Positions 24,352 to 36,644 of a stretch of DNA of 64,000 nt are shown piece by piece (the stretch's first letter is position 1; the number at the start of each line of letters is the position of its first letter). The position numbers and the translations under genes are program-made. The notes under the pieces were generated by a model. That model ran no database searches. It saw nothing but the letters and a program-made list of their open reading frames with translations, and was not told the DNA's origin. The stretch spans positions 32,530,614 through 32,594,613 of the forward strand of contig OX411547.1 in assembly GCA_948146395.1 (NCBI GenBank). Direction: 5' to 3'. Source of the DNA: Fragum whitleyi. Lineage: Eukaryota; Mollusca; Bivalvia; Cardiida; Cardiidae.

Positions 24352-24485
24352 TGCCCTGCCTTCAGAATGACAAACAGTGCAAAATGTTTGCAAGTTATAC
24401 CCGGCTTTGCACGTGCACTTTTGTGCATAAACGGGTATAATTTACAAGCAGTTTGCATCGTTTGATTTTCCAGAAAGCAGGACTG
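24352..24485. repeat. Family C foldback, duplication copy A
   Basis: ttatacccggctttgcacgt / acgggtataatttacaa, with outer ccctgccttcag / cagaaagcagg. Confidence 0.8.
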
Positions 24486-24515
24486 TTGTTTTCGGAACAA
24501 TTGACAACGGTGTAT

Positions 24516-24797
24516 AAAAATAATGCGTACTTAGTAACTTCTAACGTGGTTGGGAGAATTGATAATTGTCGAGGCTCTGCCGAGACAAGTATCAATTCCC
24601 ACAACCGAGCTAGATATTTTTTCTTACAATCCACTTAGTACGTATTATATTTATCCTATAACATCTTTTTGCCTTGTCGATGTCTCTAACAGAAATGCAA
24701 GTTTCTAAAATTAACCGCATTATGTCATTGTTCTAAAAATATCCATGTGATCTCATAAAAAAATATCATTTGGGTGTTATCACCCGGATATTTGTAT
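24516..24797. mobile_element. Family B foldback, partial, only in duplication copy A
   Basis: It has one hairpin (24525-24640, core ttgtcgaggctctgccgag) and the right arm ending atttgtatagttataagata. It interrupts a sequence that is continuous in copy B (acaacggtgta...gaatattccaa against acaacggtgtatgatgaacattccaa). Confidence 0.85.
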
Positions 24798-25204
24798 AGT
24801 TATAAGATAAAATGAATATTCCAAACGTTCTATTTTGAGTATAGATCAATGTGCGTTTCAAGAGAAAAGTCCGTGTATTCAAGATAAAAAAATCTAGCGA
24901 TGGAAATCACTAGAAAAAAAACATCCATCCTTCTTCCAATATTTCTTCTTTGAAAGTTGGTTGTGCATACAGGATAGAAAAACGTAGACGCTTCAGTCAT
25001 CAAACGCCGTTTAGTCACGAATTCACTGGTAAATTCACTAGCCCTGGCAGGATATTATTTAGTCTTGAGCGCCTGTGAACGCGTCGTTATCCCGAACGCA
25101 AGACTGGTTCAGGGCGGCAGTTTCCTTTTATTACACCAAGAATTCCGATGGCTCCGTAAAGGCCAGTCTCTGAAATGCAAATATCTCCGTCCGTAATCCG
25201 AAAC

Positions 25205-25376
25205 GTTTTGACGTCAACATTGAAACGTCATTTCCTGTGCTCGACAACGTCGAAGTTATTGACGATAACGTTACCGCTTCACCGATAGCAACGATTATAC
25301 AAAAGTAAAGAGAAGTGGAAAAGAAAATGCAGTATAGTTTATCTATATATATTTTCAAAAAGATACAACTGTAGCC
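25205..25376 (+). promoter_or_regulatory. Putative promoter of the charged-protein gene, with CRE-type palindrome (copy A)
   Basis: A perfect TGACGTCA palindrome (CREB/ATF-type site) lies at 25209-25216, about 165 bp before the ATG. It is followed by several ACGTCA/ACGTT half-site-like words and a conserved block ending gatagcaacgattatacaa. The same arrangement is kept in copy B (36491-36644). Conservation between paralogues supports a regulatory role, but duplication age alone could explain it. No TATA box at a convincing distance was assigned. Confidence 0.4.
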
Positions 25377-28300
25377 ATGTCAAATATAGACGAGCTTATT
25401 ATTAAGTAAGTATTATTAATTATAATAATAATTTAATTACAAAAATAACTTAAAAAGTAAACCAAAAAAAAAAAAAAAAAAAAAAAAAAAAACAAACAAC
25501 AAACGTCTTAAAATATTCCGTGGCTTGTTTTACGTAACATCTAAACAATTTAATAGTAAGTCAAAATCACAAATCGTACCTGGTGTTTTAATTCATTGTT
25601 ATATTCTGCCTTGCAATGCCTCATTGGAATCGCATTTAGAAGACGGTGGGATGATGCATCGCAAAATTCGACAGTTGCATCTGTAGATTTAGTTACTACT
25701 GTAGAAACGAATTTAATTTTTGACTTACGAAAAAAATAAAACGTTAGATGTTTAGTAAAATAAGCCCCTGTTTATTTATTTATTATCTGTACAAAAATAT
25801 GTACTTTTGTATTTAAAATTGACCCGTCAGGCTACAAGAGGCCATCTGTGTCGTGCGCAAAGTGTCGATCCTAGTCAGACCGCGCAGGCTGACTAGGATT
25901 GAAAAACCTTCGCACTTGGGTAATACTCCGAATCAAGAGTGGTCATTCTACTTTCCTGTGTCTTTAAAATGCGATCTCTGATTGACAACTAGTTGAATGA
26001 CATCTTCTTTTTTCAAATTTATTCAAAAGGAGTTCCAAGATTGACAATGGCGGATCCAGATGGGGTCCGGGGGCTCGAAGGAACCCTCTCTGAGGCTATT
26101 TATTTCATTTTCATTGGGAAATTGTGTAAATGTACCCCCGGATTTTTGTTCGGCATAAACAAAAAAGAGTTACAATCGTTCAATAATAAGGTTAATAAGG
26201 GTCCCCTCTTAATGATTCGGAGTCCCTGCTCAAATATTGTCAAATACTGAAATATTCCCTGGATTGGCTACACAGGGCATTGGATAGATATGGCCCTTTT
26301 GGTTGCCAATTTCAGACAAGAATTGAAGACTGTTTAAAATAGTCTTCAATTCTTTTCTGAAGTTGATTTCAAGAGGACCCCATGGACTCATTCGTATAAT
26401 TAAGAGAGTCCTGGCTACTTATTCCTGAGTTTCAGACTCGCAAAATCTGCGTCCCTTCAAACCCTGCAGAATTAGTATGTTCGAACCCCCTTTACAGAAG
26501 TCTGTTGAGTCTAAATGATGTCAAGTGAACATCATCTTCATCGCATATTCCAAACCGTAATTATTTATAAAAAAAAAAGACTGCCAGATATCACTTCATG
26601 TTATCAGGCACGTGATATCAGGTGAATACCACCTTTATCGCATGGTGGATTATAGATCATTTTTGCGAATGATAAGTTGAATGCATTATCAAATACAGAT
26701 CCGAATAAACTCATTTTCTACATCCATTCTATATAATATTTCATACCGTTCATCAAAAAGACCGAGATTTTGCAATTTTTAGACAGTTCAGTATATTTTG
26801 GAACAACTTAGACTGGTGACAGTCTCTTAAATTTAGGTTTATATATAAAAAGTAATTAAAGCGGTCATGTACCTTGTTTACTTACAAATCTAAACTGAAT
26901 TCCAGTCTATGAAATACTTTGTAAGCACATGTACAAATGGCTACAGACTCAAAATTTTGGTCACGGAGTACATGTTTGGGTATATTATTAAGACCAATCA
27001 AAGCACTCCTTTTGGAAGAAGAAACTGAAGATTAAATATTATTTTACCCTGCAATGAGGCCTGTATTGACCTGATATCACCTGTCTGATACTTTCATCCG
27101 AATTTCTTTGATTTCGAAGGGTATATTATAAATAAGCGATGGGAATTATTTGCATGATAAATAAAATAACTTATAAGTGTCTTAAAATATCAAAGTTATC
27201 TGGTCTCGGCTTCGAGAATTTTCATGACTCGGAAGAGCATCTTCATAATAAATGCTCAAAGCCTCGACAAGATAACATTTATATTTTAAGACACTAACAT
27301 ATTATTCTCTGTTTATATTAATAAGGTACTTCAAGCATACTTTGAGAAAAATCCAAGCCATTGAACTTACGTTGTTTCGGCCCAGTTCAATGTGATCAGA
27401 AAATCTAAATATCATCGATCGATAACCATCAATTTACGGAATTAACAATGCCGAGTTGTTAGATCATTTTACGAACAATATCTTTTCGTTTCTTCCAGTG
27501 CTCATCTCAAAGAACGTCAACCTGTCGAATTACCTTGGAGTAAAGAGGCTGAGAAAAGGGTCCACGAAACTAAAACTGCCAAGGTAAATGAAAGCAAAGA
27601 AACTAAAATATTTAGAAATGACGAAACAATTGATGGTACCTATGGGAACACCGATAAAGAGATAAAATGCTCTGCTGGTGACCTAAATTCACAATTTAGT
27701 AACACGAGAAAATTGAAAAGTCCATACTTTAGATTTATAGATCATGTACACGGATATAAACCGTCCCTCTGTAATGACAGCCTGTCTAGAAGCTGTAGAA
27801 CAACAATTGAGCCTGAGAAAAATGAACCAAAGTACTCAAATTGTTACAGCGTTGATAAGAGAATGCACGCCCTTAATCCTGAAGTCACACATAGTGACAC
27901 AAAGGCTCAGGAAGTGCCTAACAGAACTAGAAAGAGTCCAAGGTCATCTGTAAAAGTGTCCAGACAGATGATTCAGGAGACAAAACTAGGATACTCAGTG
28001 CCTCTCATCGCTGGACGACGTAAGTCTGGGATTACAGAAAACACAGCGAAGAGCACAGAAGACAGTTTTAAATTAGGCAGCATAGCTGAAAGTAAGAGGG
28101 CACAAGCGACTTATGTAAGCAACAAATTTGACTATGTCCTCAGACATGGAAATCGTGACGACATGAAGGAGCATATAAACAACACGGTGTTAAAGGACTC
28201 GAAGGTAAGAAATAAGTCACGTGACTGTGAAATTGACAATGAGCTAGATAAACTGCTGGAAGTTACGTCGGATGCCTTACAAAAGTCGTGTGACAAATTA

Positions 28301-29914
28301 AAGGCGGAGTGCAATTCTAGACGTGATCAATCTGTGATCATTATGAAAAGAAACGATGACGTAAATGCGGGTGAAATACAATGTGCTGACTCCAAAAATG
28401 ACAACTATGATAAGAAACAAAAACAAAGAGTAAACGAATCTGACAAGGAGACTTCTTGTGAATCAAATGAAAATAAAAATATTGATAAATATGTTAAAGG
28501 AGGGGGGAAAGTGGTTGAGGGAATTGCCGAACAATGCAATGATAGTTATGATGAATCAAGCGAATATCTAAATGAACAAAGATATGATACCGGAGAGAAG
28601 AAAGTGAACAATAAGGAGAACATGGATGACATTCTAAAGTTCACTTGCCAAATGATGGAGATAAAACAGCCAAAGCTCATGTCAAGGAAAAAGCAAAGTC
28701 ACAAAAGAGCACCTACCGAATTAGCTCGCGAATATGGTGCCATGAATAAGCAAAAGGTTGAAAGTAATCGTGAAGAAGTTGACCATGAAAGGATAGAGGA
28801 ATTAAATAAGGAAGGTAGAGAACTTTTCAAGAGGAAAATTAGAGACAGGAAGAAGAAACGTGATATACAAACGACTATTATAAATGTGGATCCTGAATTC
28901 GACAGGAGTCGTATTCGAAGACTTAGATTACAGGCTTCAATAACAAAAGACAAAATCATTAATGCAAACGCCATTAATGAGGAGTCAAAGGCTGATGAGA
29001 GGGACGATGATGTGTTTGATATAACTCCAGCAAAGAACAGAGAGAGCTTTTCTGATTCAGATACTTCTGAACATGGTAAAGATCACCAAACAATCCACAA
29101 GAACAGCATTTCAAAGAAACCGTCTTTGAATGAGAATTACAGACTTAATCCCTCTAAAAGCTACACGATCATGAAACATGGTCCAAATACTGACATTAAG
29201 GATATGATAGTTAGATCAAAATCCATTTTGAGAGGAAAACGTTCTATGAAAAAGAAAGGCAATGTGCATATTGCCAAAGCTGAAAATAATGTAAAAAGGA
29301 ACATGATAGGAGATAGAGATAGACTAAAACTCGAAACATATAGAAAGGAGCAAAAGAGCAAAGGGGGTGCTTGTGGCTTGAAAGAAAATATGATGATGAG
29401 AGAGGTTCATGAAGGGAAAACTGTGCGATCTCTTGAAGCTCTAGGTAAAAAAGGCGATGAAATTCAAAATGAAAAGGTGCGGACAAGTGAGGAAGTAAGT
29501 AAAATTGTTGAAATCGAACATACAGATAGAGGCAATAGACCGGATATAGAACTTGGTGACTTAATGCTCGACTCAGACATAGATACTTACGAAGATTCAG
29601 ACTATAGTTCTGGTTATGATTATTTCAGCAGAACGCCATCTATGGAATCATTTGATCTGGAAAAGCCGAGACCAGCTTCAAACAGAACTTATATCTTGGA
29701 TAGTAATAGTGAGAATGATGTTCTTACCATAAGAAGAAACAAACTTGACTCTACAACAGATGAGAAAGACAAAACAGAAGACAAAAGCAATACCTCTATA
29801 TATGAAATAGAAACTAATAATAACTTCGTAGAAAAGACAAATAAGAAGAAAGACGGAAGATTTCAAAGATTTATAAAGTGGCTTTCCTGTTGCGTAAAGC
29901 CAAAAACTGACTGA
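25377..29914 (+). CDS. Highly charged, probably disordered protein with hydrophobic Cys tail (copy A, intact)
   Basis: Exons 25377-25405 (ATG TCA AAT...) and 27499-29914 join to 814 residues. The donor is AA|GTAAGT, the acceptor cttccag ends at 27498, and the split AAT codon keeps frame. No stop interrupts the join. I do not recognise the family. The protein starts MSNIDELIINAHLKERQPVE and is rich in Lys, Glu, Asp, Asn and Ser with no membrane helix. Near residue 370 is a Lys/Arg-dense stretch (ELFKRKIRDRKKKRD). Near the C-terminus is an acidic Tyr/Ser module (about 29514-29750; ELGDLMLDSDIDTYEDSDYS) that is almost identical in the paralogue. It ends RFQRFIKWLSCCVKPKTD: an amphipathic basic helix with paired Cys, which would suit lipidation or membrane contact (inference). 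A low-complexity scaffold or cytoskeletal linker is conceivable, but no function is claimed. Confidence 0.82.
25465..25492 (+). repeat. Poly-A run in the intron, copy A
   Basis: About 28 or more consecutive A. It is absent at the same place in copy B (36720-36730). Confidence 0.85.
25823..26045. repeat. Family I MITE in the intron, copy A
   Basis: tgacccgtcaggctacaaga, gcgcaaagtgtcgatcctag, aaaggagttccaagattg. Its counterpart is at 37100-37325, so it predates the duplication. Confidence 0.65.
27170..27300. repeat. Family-B-like palindrome in the intron, copy A
   Basis: The arms agtgtcttaaaatat and atattttaagacact enclose tctcggcttcgagaa...gcctcgacaagataac. The same hairpin is at 37510-37640 in copy B, so it predates the duplication. 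Confidence 0.75.
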
Positions 29915-30549
29915 TGAAGAAATGTAACCACAAGACATTTTTAAGATTATTTATCATTATTGAGTATATATTTATTTTTTTGGACGAGGGCTCTGTGAAA
30001 TAATGTTTATATGGTATTTGATTAATGTGGTAACAAAATCAGAGTATGAAGACAATGCCTTTGTATTTTATACCACCAAGTTTAATATCCTAAATTTGAT
30101 ATGATTATGTGCATGATAGAACATAAAAGTGATAGTTTGATATTGTTATTTTGCTTGCATCTGAATACATATGTTGTTGTTTAAATCCGATTTTTTTCTT
30201 CTTTTATTCTGGTATCCTGTGAAAACCTTTGACCTGTGATGTCGCCGTCCAATTACTAAAAACCTCGAAACTTCAGATTATTGGAGTCACAAGGTTTTTG
30301 CCACTCATCGCCAATATGCTTATTCCAGATTAAACATTCCATAAATTTTGGTATAGTAGCAAAACTGCACTTATGCATTATATGTGGGGCTTAAAAGCTA
30401 ACAGTCGAATATCTATTGGCAAACCGTCACCATCTGTATTGATTATATTGCCTCCCAGGGCATATTTTCCTGGAGGAAAAAGGGAATTTAACCACTATTC
30501 ACTGTCCATAACGTCTTGCTGGTGTTGAGTAGAGGCGCAATGATCATAT

Positions 30550-31797
30550 CTACAATGGAAATGATATTTTCAAGGTTTTTTTTTTTTTTTTTTCATTACT
30601 GGTCGCTATGAAAATTGTCGAAAAAACAATGGACCAAACACCTTGCGAAAACAGTCCGAAAATCATTTTAATCTTTATTAGTTTTCTAGTTTTTTGATAA
30701 TCTTAGTAAGTCAATACTCAGAACAAAGTCTTAATAACTTAATGCCACGTTTCACTTCGCTAACACTTTTTTTTATCAAAGCACGTTTTTTTTAGTACAA
30801 AAAAAAAAAAAAATCAAAATTCAAAGAAAGTGACGTAAAACAGTTTACAAATCTATAAATAACCAAAGAAAGAGTGACGTATTTCAACCGCAGCTACCTA
30901 AACATTTGTTCCTAAATATGAGCTCGTGATGTCCAGCCATCATGGTGAATTTTAGAATTTTGATGAATTTCCGTAAAAATGAATTGTGAAGCTGCAAGAC
31001 CCCTGACTGGTTACGCAGAATTCAAATTGGCTGTTGTGAAACAAAAAATTAATAAAGAGGGACAAGCGCAACACTATTGTAAGAGCCTTTTTACCTGTAG
31101 GCACTTACATTAGTACTGCACTGACCCCTAGTAATATTGACATCAACGTTTTGTAAAGGGCAAAAAAAGTCCTTGGTGTAGGTTGAATCAGTGACAAAAC
31201 TTATTATCTGTCTTGTGCTTGAACTTGGCAAGTGTATTTGCCATTAGAAGAGGAAATCCATATTTATAAGAAGTATAACAATTTTTTACTTAAGATTTTT
31301 TTTAATAATTACGGGCCTTCGGCGGGGCATGACGTCCGCTTGCAGTTCATCTTGTTAAAGGCTGCCATGCCATAATTAGGACTTGGACGAGTTGATTTTA
31401 ATACCTGGGTACCCAAAGTATTGTTGTCTGTTGGAACTCGAGTACCCAATGATAACTGTCCAAATAATTATTCATTCAACTTAATACAAAGACGAATCCA
31501 GAATTTCTGTAAAGGTGGCTGAAACATTCAAATTTCGACAGGGTTTTAAGGTATGCGGGTGCAACTTGCAAATAAATAGCCATGACCCTCAAAGGTATTC
31601 GATGCTAGGCCATCTGGAAATCAACTTCAGAAAAGAATTGAAGGCTGTTTGATCTTCAAAGGCATGATGTGCTTATAAAATAGTCAACTTACATGAACGA
31701 TACCCTAACCGATGCACTGATACTCAAGTTCTCATTTAAGCTCGAGCCATTTTAACTAAAGATTTTCATATGATCAATTACTTATGTGACTTATGTG
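30550..31797. other. Segment present only in duplication copy A, no gene seen
   Basis: Contains a T run (30573-30590) and an A run (30798-30812). A block near 31530-31650 (aacttcagaaaagaattgaa) resembles 26290-26380 and 4090-4140, another low-copy repeat. Confidence 0.5.
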
Positions 31798-32042
31798 ACC
31801 ATCTTGGTAGTGTCTAAAGTACACATATCAACTCTAGTCTGGCTGCGTTGACTGTGCGAATTGAATAGGGTCGAAACCTTTCGCACTTTGCTAGTATTCT
31901 GACTCTAGAATGAACAATCTACCTTCATATGAAAGAATTTTCAAATTGTCTGATTGACCTATGCTGGACCCAGTCTGTTTTCCAAATTTTCATGTAATAG
32001 AGTTCCAAGATTGTCCCTTTTTGCTTGACGGGTCACATATTA
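31798..32042. mobile_element. Family I MITE, only in duplication copy A
   Basis: tgtgaccatcttggtagtgt...ccctttttgcttgacgggtc, with agggtcgaaacctttcgcac inside. Confidence 0.7.
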
Positions 32043-32244
32043 TGAATATATATCCTTAATATGTTCTAAGGATTATTTCCTCGGAGTTTGGTTCAATTCT
32101 TCTATGATACTTTTCTGCATAACAAAAGGATATTGACTGATCACTTCTTCATAACATATGGGTATTAAAGAGTTTATGCTCAAAGGATATTCGACAAAAT
32201 GAAAAAAAAATCTGAATAGTTACTTCCCTTTAACTAACAAGGAA

Positions 32245-33160
32245 ACAATTGCTTTGCAAGGAAATTCATCTCTTAAACCAGCTCCATATATTTTTAGCTT
32301 TGAAAATACTGAATTACCCAAAATTTTCAGACAAAATTATTGAAAAATCATCCATAAAGAAAATTCAACAACAATTTGTCAAAATCCAATTTATACTTAA
32401 TCACATAGAAAGTTTTTGCAGTCTGATAGAGGGTTACCCAAGGATTATTCCTATAAAATCTATTTGAAAACCATTCAATTTCTGAGAAACATTTTATCAG
32501 TAAGACTTAAGGATATTTACATAAGTAATTGGCATTCAAGCTTATCAAATTCGCCCTCTTTACAGTTTTTCAAGTCTTTTAAGACAAACTATGAAATGTC
32601 ACCTTATTTAAAATTATTAGACGGCAAATCAAGTAGACCATATATAAGTAAACTGCGTCTGTATTCTCATGATCTAAGAATCGAAACGGGTCGTTATGAA
32701 AACATACTGAGAAACGAAAGATACTGCCAACTATGCACTCTGCAAGACGTCGAAGATGAATTTCATTTTACTCTCTGTTGTCCATATTATTTCGAAATTC
32801 GAAAAAAACTCATTCCAAAATATTATTCGTGTAAACCAAACATGCAAAAATTTGTGGAGCTACTGAATACGTCGAATAAGACATTACTTAATAGACTGTC
32901 TTCTTATTTGAGAAAGGCTTTCCTTATGAGAAAAAAACTATTTTTTTGATTATATGATTTTATAATATCATAAAGATTAATACTCTCACGATATGGTATT
33001 TCATTTATATGTGTTAAAACATCTAAACTGTTATATGTATAATTTCTTAAACATTGATTGTCATTTCCTTAACATGCTACATCTGTATTATTTCATGTTG
33101 TGACTATGAGCCTATGAGCTTGATGTCAAAATAAAGATATGTTATGTTTTGTTATGTTAT
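32245..33160 (+). mobile_element. 5'-truncated non-LTR retrotransposon (ORF2 C-terminus and 3' tail)
   Basis: Frame 32416-32949 encodes the C-terminal region typical of LINE reverse transcriptases: KLRLYSHDLRIETGRYENI followed by a zinc-knuckle-like C-x2-C...H-x4-C pattern (YCQLC...FHFTLC) and a basic end at a stop. The upstream part (32249-32467) is in another frame, so the element is frameshifted. The 3' UTR ends in aataaagatatg and short ttatg-type repeats (33131-33162). Reverse transcriptase and endonuclease domains are absent. Confidence 0.85.
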
Positions 33161-33316
33161 GTATTGTATGAAATAAAAAATATCTAACGAGGTTGGGAGA
33201 ATTGATCATTGTCGAGGCTCTGCCGAGACAATTATCAATTCTCACAACCGAGTTAGATATTTGTTCATACAATACACTTATTACGTATTATATTTATCTT
33301 ATAACCTCATATTACC
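33161..33316. mobile_element. Family B foldback fragment after the retrotransposon tail
   Basis: One hairpin with core attgtcgaggctctgccgag, flanked by short arm remnants (ttgtatgaa / ttcatacaa, tatttatcttataacctc). Confidence 0.8.
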
Positions 33317-33320
33317 ATAT

Positions 33321-33395
33321 TGATGGCTGAGGGCAAAATAGTTGTAACTGCCTACATGTTTATAAGCAGTTACAATAGTTCACCTTTTGCCATAG
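33321..33395. repeat. Family A hairpin, duplication copy A
   Basis: tgatggctgagggcaaaata...caccttttgccata; counterpart of 42209-42281. Confidence 0.8.
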
Positions 33396-33841
33396 ATATA
33401 TGAAAATTAGCCCCAACCGTAACAGTGTTATATCGTTTGATATAATTTGACAGAAAAGAGCATTCCTAAAAAATTAGATGCACAGACCCAATAATGGACA
33501 AAGAAATGGATAAACACAAGACAGACATTTCAACATTATGATAGCCTGCTGACTTTTTTGTCAGTGGAGCAAAAAACTAGAATGGTTTACAACTTGTGTT
33601 GAATTCAACTTAGATCCTGAGTTTTTCAACTGTTTGGTTTAAATAACATTTTCAACATTGATAACTACAGGATTTTCAGCTTTATTTACGAGATACAAAA
33701 TATCAACCTAAAGAAATATAACTTGACAGGAACTTTTAACATAGAATCAGGATCCTTCATCTCAAAATCCTTTCACTGTTAATTGTACATATTTATATCT
33801 TTGGAAACTATTTTTGTGTGTAGCATAATGGTAAGCATTGG

Positions 33842-34205
33842 GTGTGGAATTCCCATGCCGGACTTGTCCAACACGGGGTTTTCCACTTGCGGGCGGGTAC
33901 ATTTTTCTAGGCCACTTGTCCATGAACAAGTAAATACAAGAACAAGTAAGTATATACAATAGCAAATATTGGAATAGTACAAAAAAGATTGCTGAAAAAG
34001 TCATCCTAATATTTGTATCAAAAGTTAGAAAACGTTGTCTTAAATGAAGAAAATGCTGGGTAACAGCATTTTCTTCATTAAAAAACATTATTTGCTTTAT
34101 ATGTACCAGTCCATTTTTTGTGGACAAGTTCATTTTGATCCTGGACAAGAATGAAATTGACTTTATGGACAAGTGGAGAAATTTGGTTTTTCCACACCTC
34201 TGGGT
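33842..34205 (-). mobile_element. Family G foldback element, only in duplication copy A
   Basis: tgtggaattcccatgccgga...tttttccacacctctggg, with a central palindrome gaagaaaatgctgggtaaca / gcattttcttc. Confidence 0.82.
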
Positions 34206-34329
34206 AAGCAACAAAGTTATAGTTATGCAGTTAAAGTCAAGTTACAAACCTAAATTTTGTAAATATTTGAACTGAACATCTCGTCATAGTGTTACCAATT
34301 AAAGCAAAATGATGCCTTCATGAGAGATT

Positions 34330-35860
34330 TTTTTGAATTTCTCAGTGTTTTTTTCTGCGAAATTTCACAATTTAATTACATGTAATTATATCCTTAACTT
34401 TTTCATATTTTGTCCATGTCTTGCATTAAAGAAATAAATCAATCATTTGATTTCCAATTATAATCCTTAATCTATCATATTGTTAACAACAAAAGCTATA
34501 TCTATTCTCAAAGCTCAGCCACTCTCGAAAATGGAGCTTCTGTTTGTTCACTTGGTATAAGATAAATCCCTCTTACATTTTTTATTAGGTAGGATGATAC
34601 AGTTAATCTTCATTGTTTCGAACACGAGTACTCTCGAACACAAGGGAAAATTCTAACAGGGATCCTTTTCCCAGTAGACTTTGTTCATTATTCAACGTAT
34701 TCGACCCCGGAAAGCTCGTACACCGAGACTGTCGAACTCTCGATCGCATTATTCAGTCCGGAACTTAAAATTGCTATATAATTTACCTAGAAAAAAATCA
34801 ATCAAAGTGTCTATCAGAAACATGGTCGGATTATATTAATCAGTGTGTATACCTTGATTTATTTGACCCGAATTTGACCTCTGTGGAAAAGAATGCTTAA
34901 ATAATAACTATTCTACGTAATTAATGAACTGGCAGGGCGGGGATTGACCGTGACGTAATTTGGCGAGTTTACTTTTTAATACTTGGGGCTCTTTCAAATT
35001 TTAGTCGGTTATCATCGTTAACGCGTGCTAATAACTGTATCCTAAGACCTATAGGACTCACGTGCTTTGAGAGAGTGAACACATTTTATCCTTTGGTTAC
35101 CAAAACCTCGTAACTTCAGCTTGATATAGCTGAAGTTAAGAGGATTTGGTTACCAATCTACGATTTAGGGTCTCGAGTTATTTATGTCGACTCTCTTTAG
35201 AAGTAGGTATTTAAGATAAAAGCTAATTTACCTGAATTTTTAAGTGCAATGACCCGTTATGAAGGCTCCGCCCTGCCAGGGCATTATAGGTTAGCCATGC
35301 TATCTGAATGTTTATAAACGGAATTTCGACGAGTTTAATATAGAGAAATTGTGACCGAATTTTTTGCTGTCTCGATCTTTTAATCATACTGAAGCATCAC
35401 TGAAACACAAAACTATTGGCATTTTACCATCCTTGGAAATACATTTGTAAAACTTATGTGTCATAGCGTAAAGTAACGTGCTTTCGAAACCTACCTCATC
35501 ATGACGAAACTAATATTGAAACGAAAAAAAAAGCACTGAATATCGATTGGGAGAAAACAGTATTTTTCTTGATGAGTCTCTGTACTCTATCAGTATATAG
35601 GTGATAACATTTAATATTAAGTACCGTTATCTCACGCTTGTTAAATTTCAGTTCAGCCCACCCCTACTACTGGCTATACCACATTTTCCTGCGTTTTCGA
35701 ATACCGCGGTTAGACTATAATTATGACTTATATCGGCATTTTTATCAATTGACAAAATATACATAACATTCAACATCGTTTGTTTTTCATTTCTATGAAA
35801 GCACGTGCAAATCCGAGTAGGTATAATCAGATTTATATTCATCTAAATAGCAGGGTCAGA
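34330..35860. other. Spacer between duplication copies, no gene seen
   Basis: Includes ggcagggcggggattgaccg near 34932, whose complement resembles 14540-14570 (aaattacgtcacgg...ccctgccag), a further two-copy repeat, and a hairpin at 35093. Confidence 0.5.
35093..35157. repeat. Short hairpin
   Basis: ggttaccaaaacctcgtaac and its near-complement ttaagaggatttggttacc around a ttgatatagc centre. Confidence 0.7.
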
Positions 35861-35963
35861 TTCGAGTCAATAAAACCGCGCTATATAAATCCCTTCATGT
35901 TTATTCCCAAAATGAAATTTTGGTATTGGCCGCCATATCAACGGTGTCCTGTGTGGTTCAGAA

Positions 35964-36077
35964 GCTGCCCTGCTTTCAGGATGGCAGAACAGTGCAAAAT
36001 GTTTGCAAATTATAACCGGTTTTGCACGTGCACTTGCGTCCAAAGAGGGGTGTAATTTGCAAACAGTTTGCAGGGCT
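35964..36077. repeat. Family C foldback, duplication copy B
   Basis: Counterpart of 24352-24485 (gtttgcaaattataacc / tgtaatttgcaaac); the end near 36070 is shortened. Confidence 0.78.
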
Positions 36078-36484
36078 GTTGTTTTCGGATCAATTGACAA
36101 CGGTGTATGATGAACATTCCAAGCGCTCTTTTTTGAGTAAAGACCAATGCGCGTTTCGTTATAAAAATCCGTGTATTCAAGATAAATAGATCTAGGGAAA
36201 AAAACGTGTTTGATCGTATCATTCCTCTTCCTCCCAATTGTCCTTCTTTAAAGCTGATCATGCATGCAGGATAGCAAAACATGAGCGCTTCAGTCATCTA
36301 ACGCCGTTTAGTCACAATTTCACTAGCAATTTCAGGATATCATTTATTGAGCGCTTGTGACCGCGTCCTTTTCCCGAACGCAAGACTGGTTTCAAGGGCG
36401 ACATTTTCCTTTTATAACATTCAGAATTCTGAGGGCTAAGAAAAGCTTAGTCTCTGAAATGCGAATATCCCCGTTCGTGGTCCG

Positions 36485-36644
36485 AAACATTGACGTCATT
36501 TCCTGTGCTCAACAACGTCGAAGGTATTGACGACAACGTTACCGTTTCATCGATAGCAACGATTATACAAAAGTAAAGAGAAGTGGAAAAGAAAATGCAG
36601 TGTTGTTTATTTATGTATATATTCAAAAATATACAACTGTAGCC
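36485..36644 (+). promoter_or_regulatory. Putative promoter, copy B, with CRE-type palindrome
   Basis: TGACGTCA occurs at 36491-36498. A downstream element gtttcatcgatagcaac (36544-36560) resembles an imperfect X-box-like inverted repeat. It lies 85 bp before the ATG, in the same place as the diverged copy-A version. Confidence 0.35.

Larger units (their letters stand above)
24250..34330. repeat. Tandem segmental duplication, copy A
   Basis: This ~10 kb segment matches 35.86-44.16 kb in the same orientation. The match runs through a family-C foldback (24.35 kb / 35.96 kb), the promoter region, exon 1, intron, exon 2 and 3' flank of the charged-protein gene (to about 30.55 kb / 40.95 kb). It then continues through a truncated retrotransposon (32.25 kb / 41.10 kb), a family-A hairpin (33.32 kb / 42.21 kb) and unique flank (33.40-33.78 kb and 34.20-34.33 kb, matching 42.28-43.79 kb and 44.08-44.16 kb). 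Segments present only in copy A are about 24516-24797 (family B), 26163-27115 (intron), 30550-32215 and 33842-34205 (family G). Confidence 0.9.

Noticed and set aside
28132..29938. Several minus-strand frames rich in Ser, Phe and Leu
   Set aside because: They are antisense shadows of the Lys/Glu/Asn-rich coding exon and appear at the same places in copy B.
33762..34214. 150-codon minus-strand frame
   Set aside because: It spans a family-G foldback element seen five times in the window.
34600..34760. tcgaacacgagtactctcgaacac region as a Tigger-type terminus
   Set aside because: Only one end was recognisable and no matching inverted terminus could be found.
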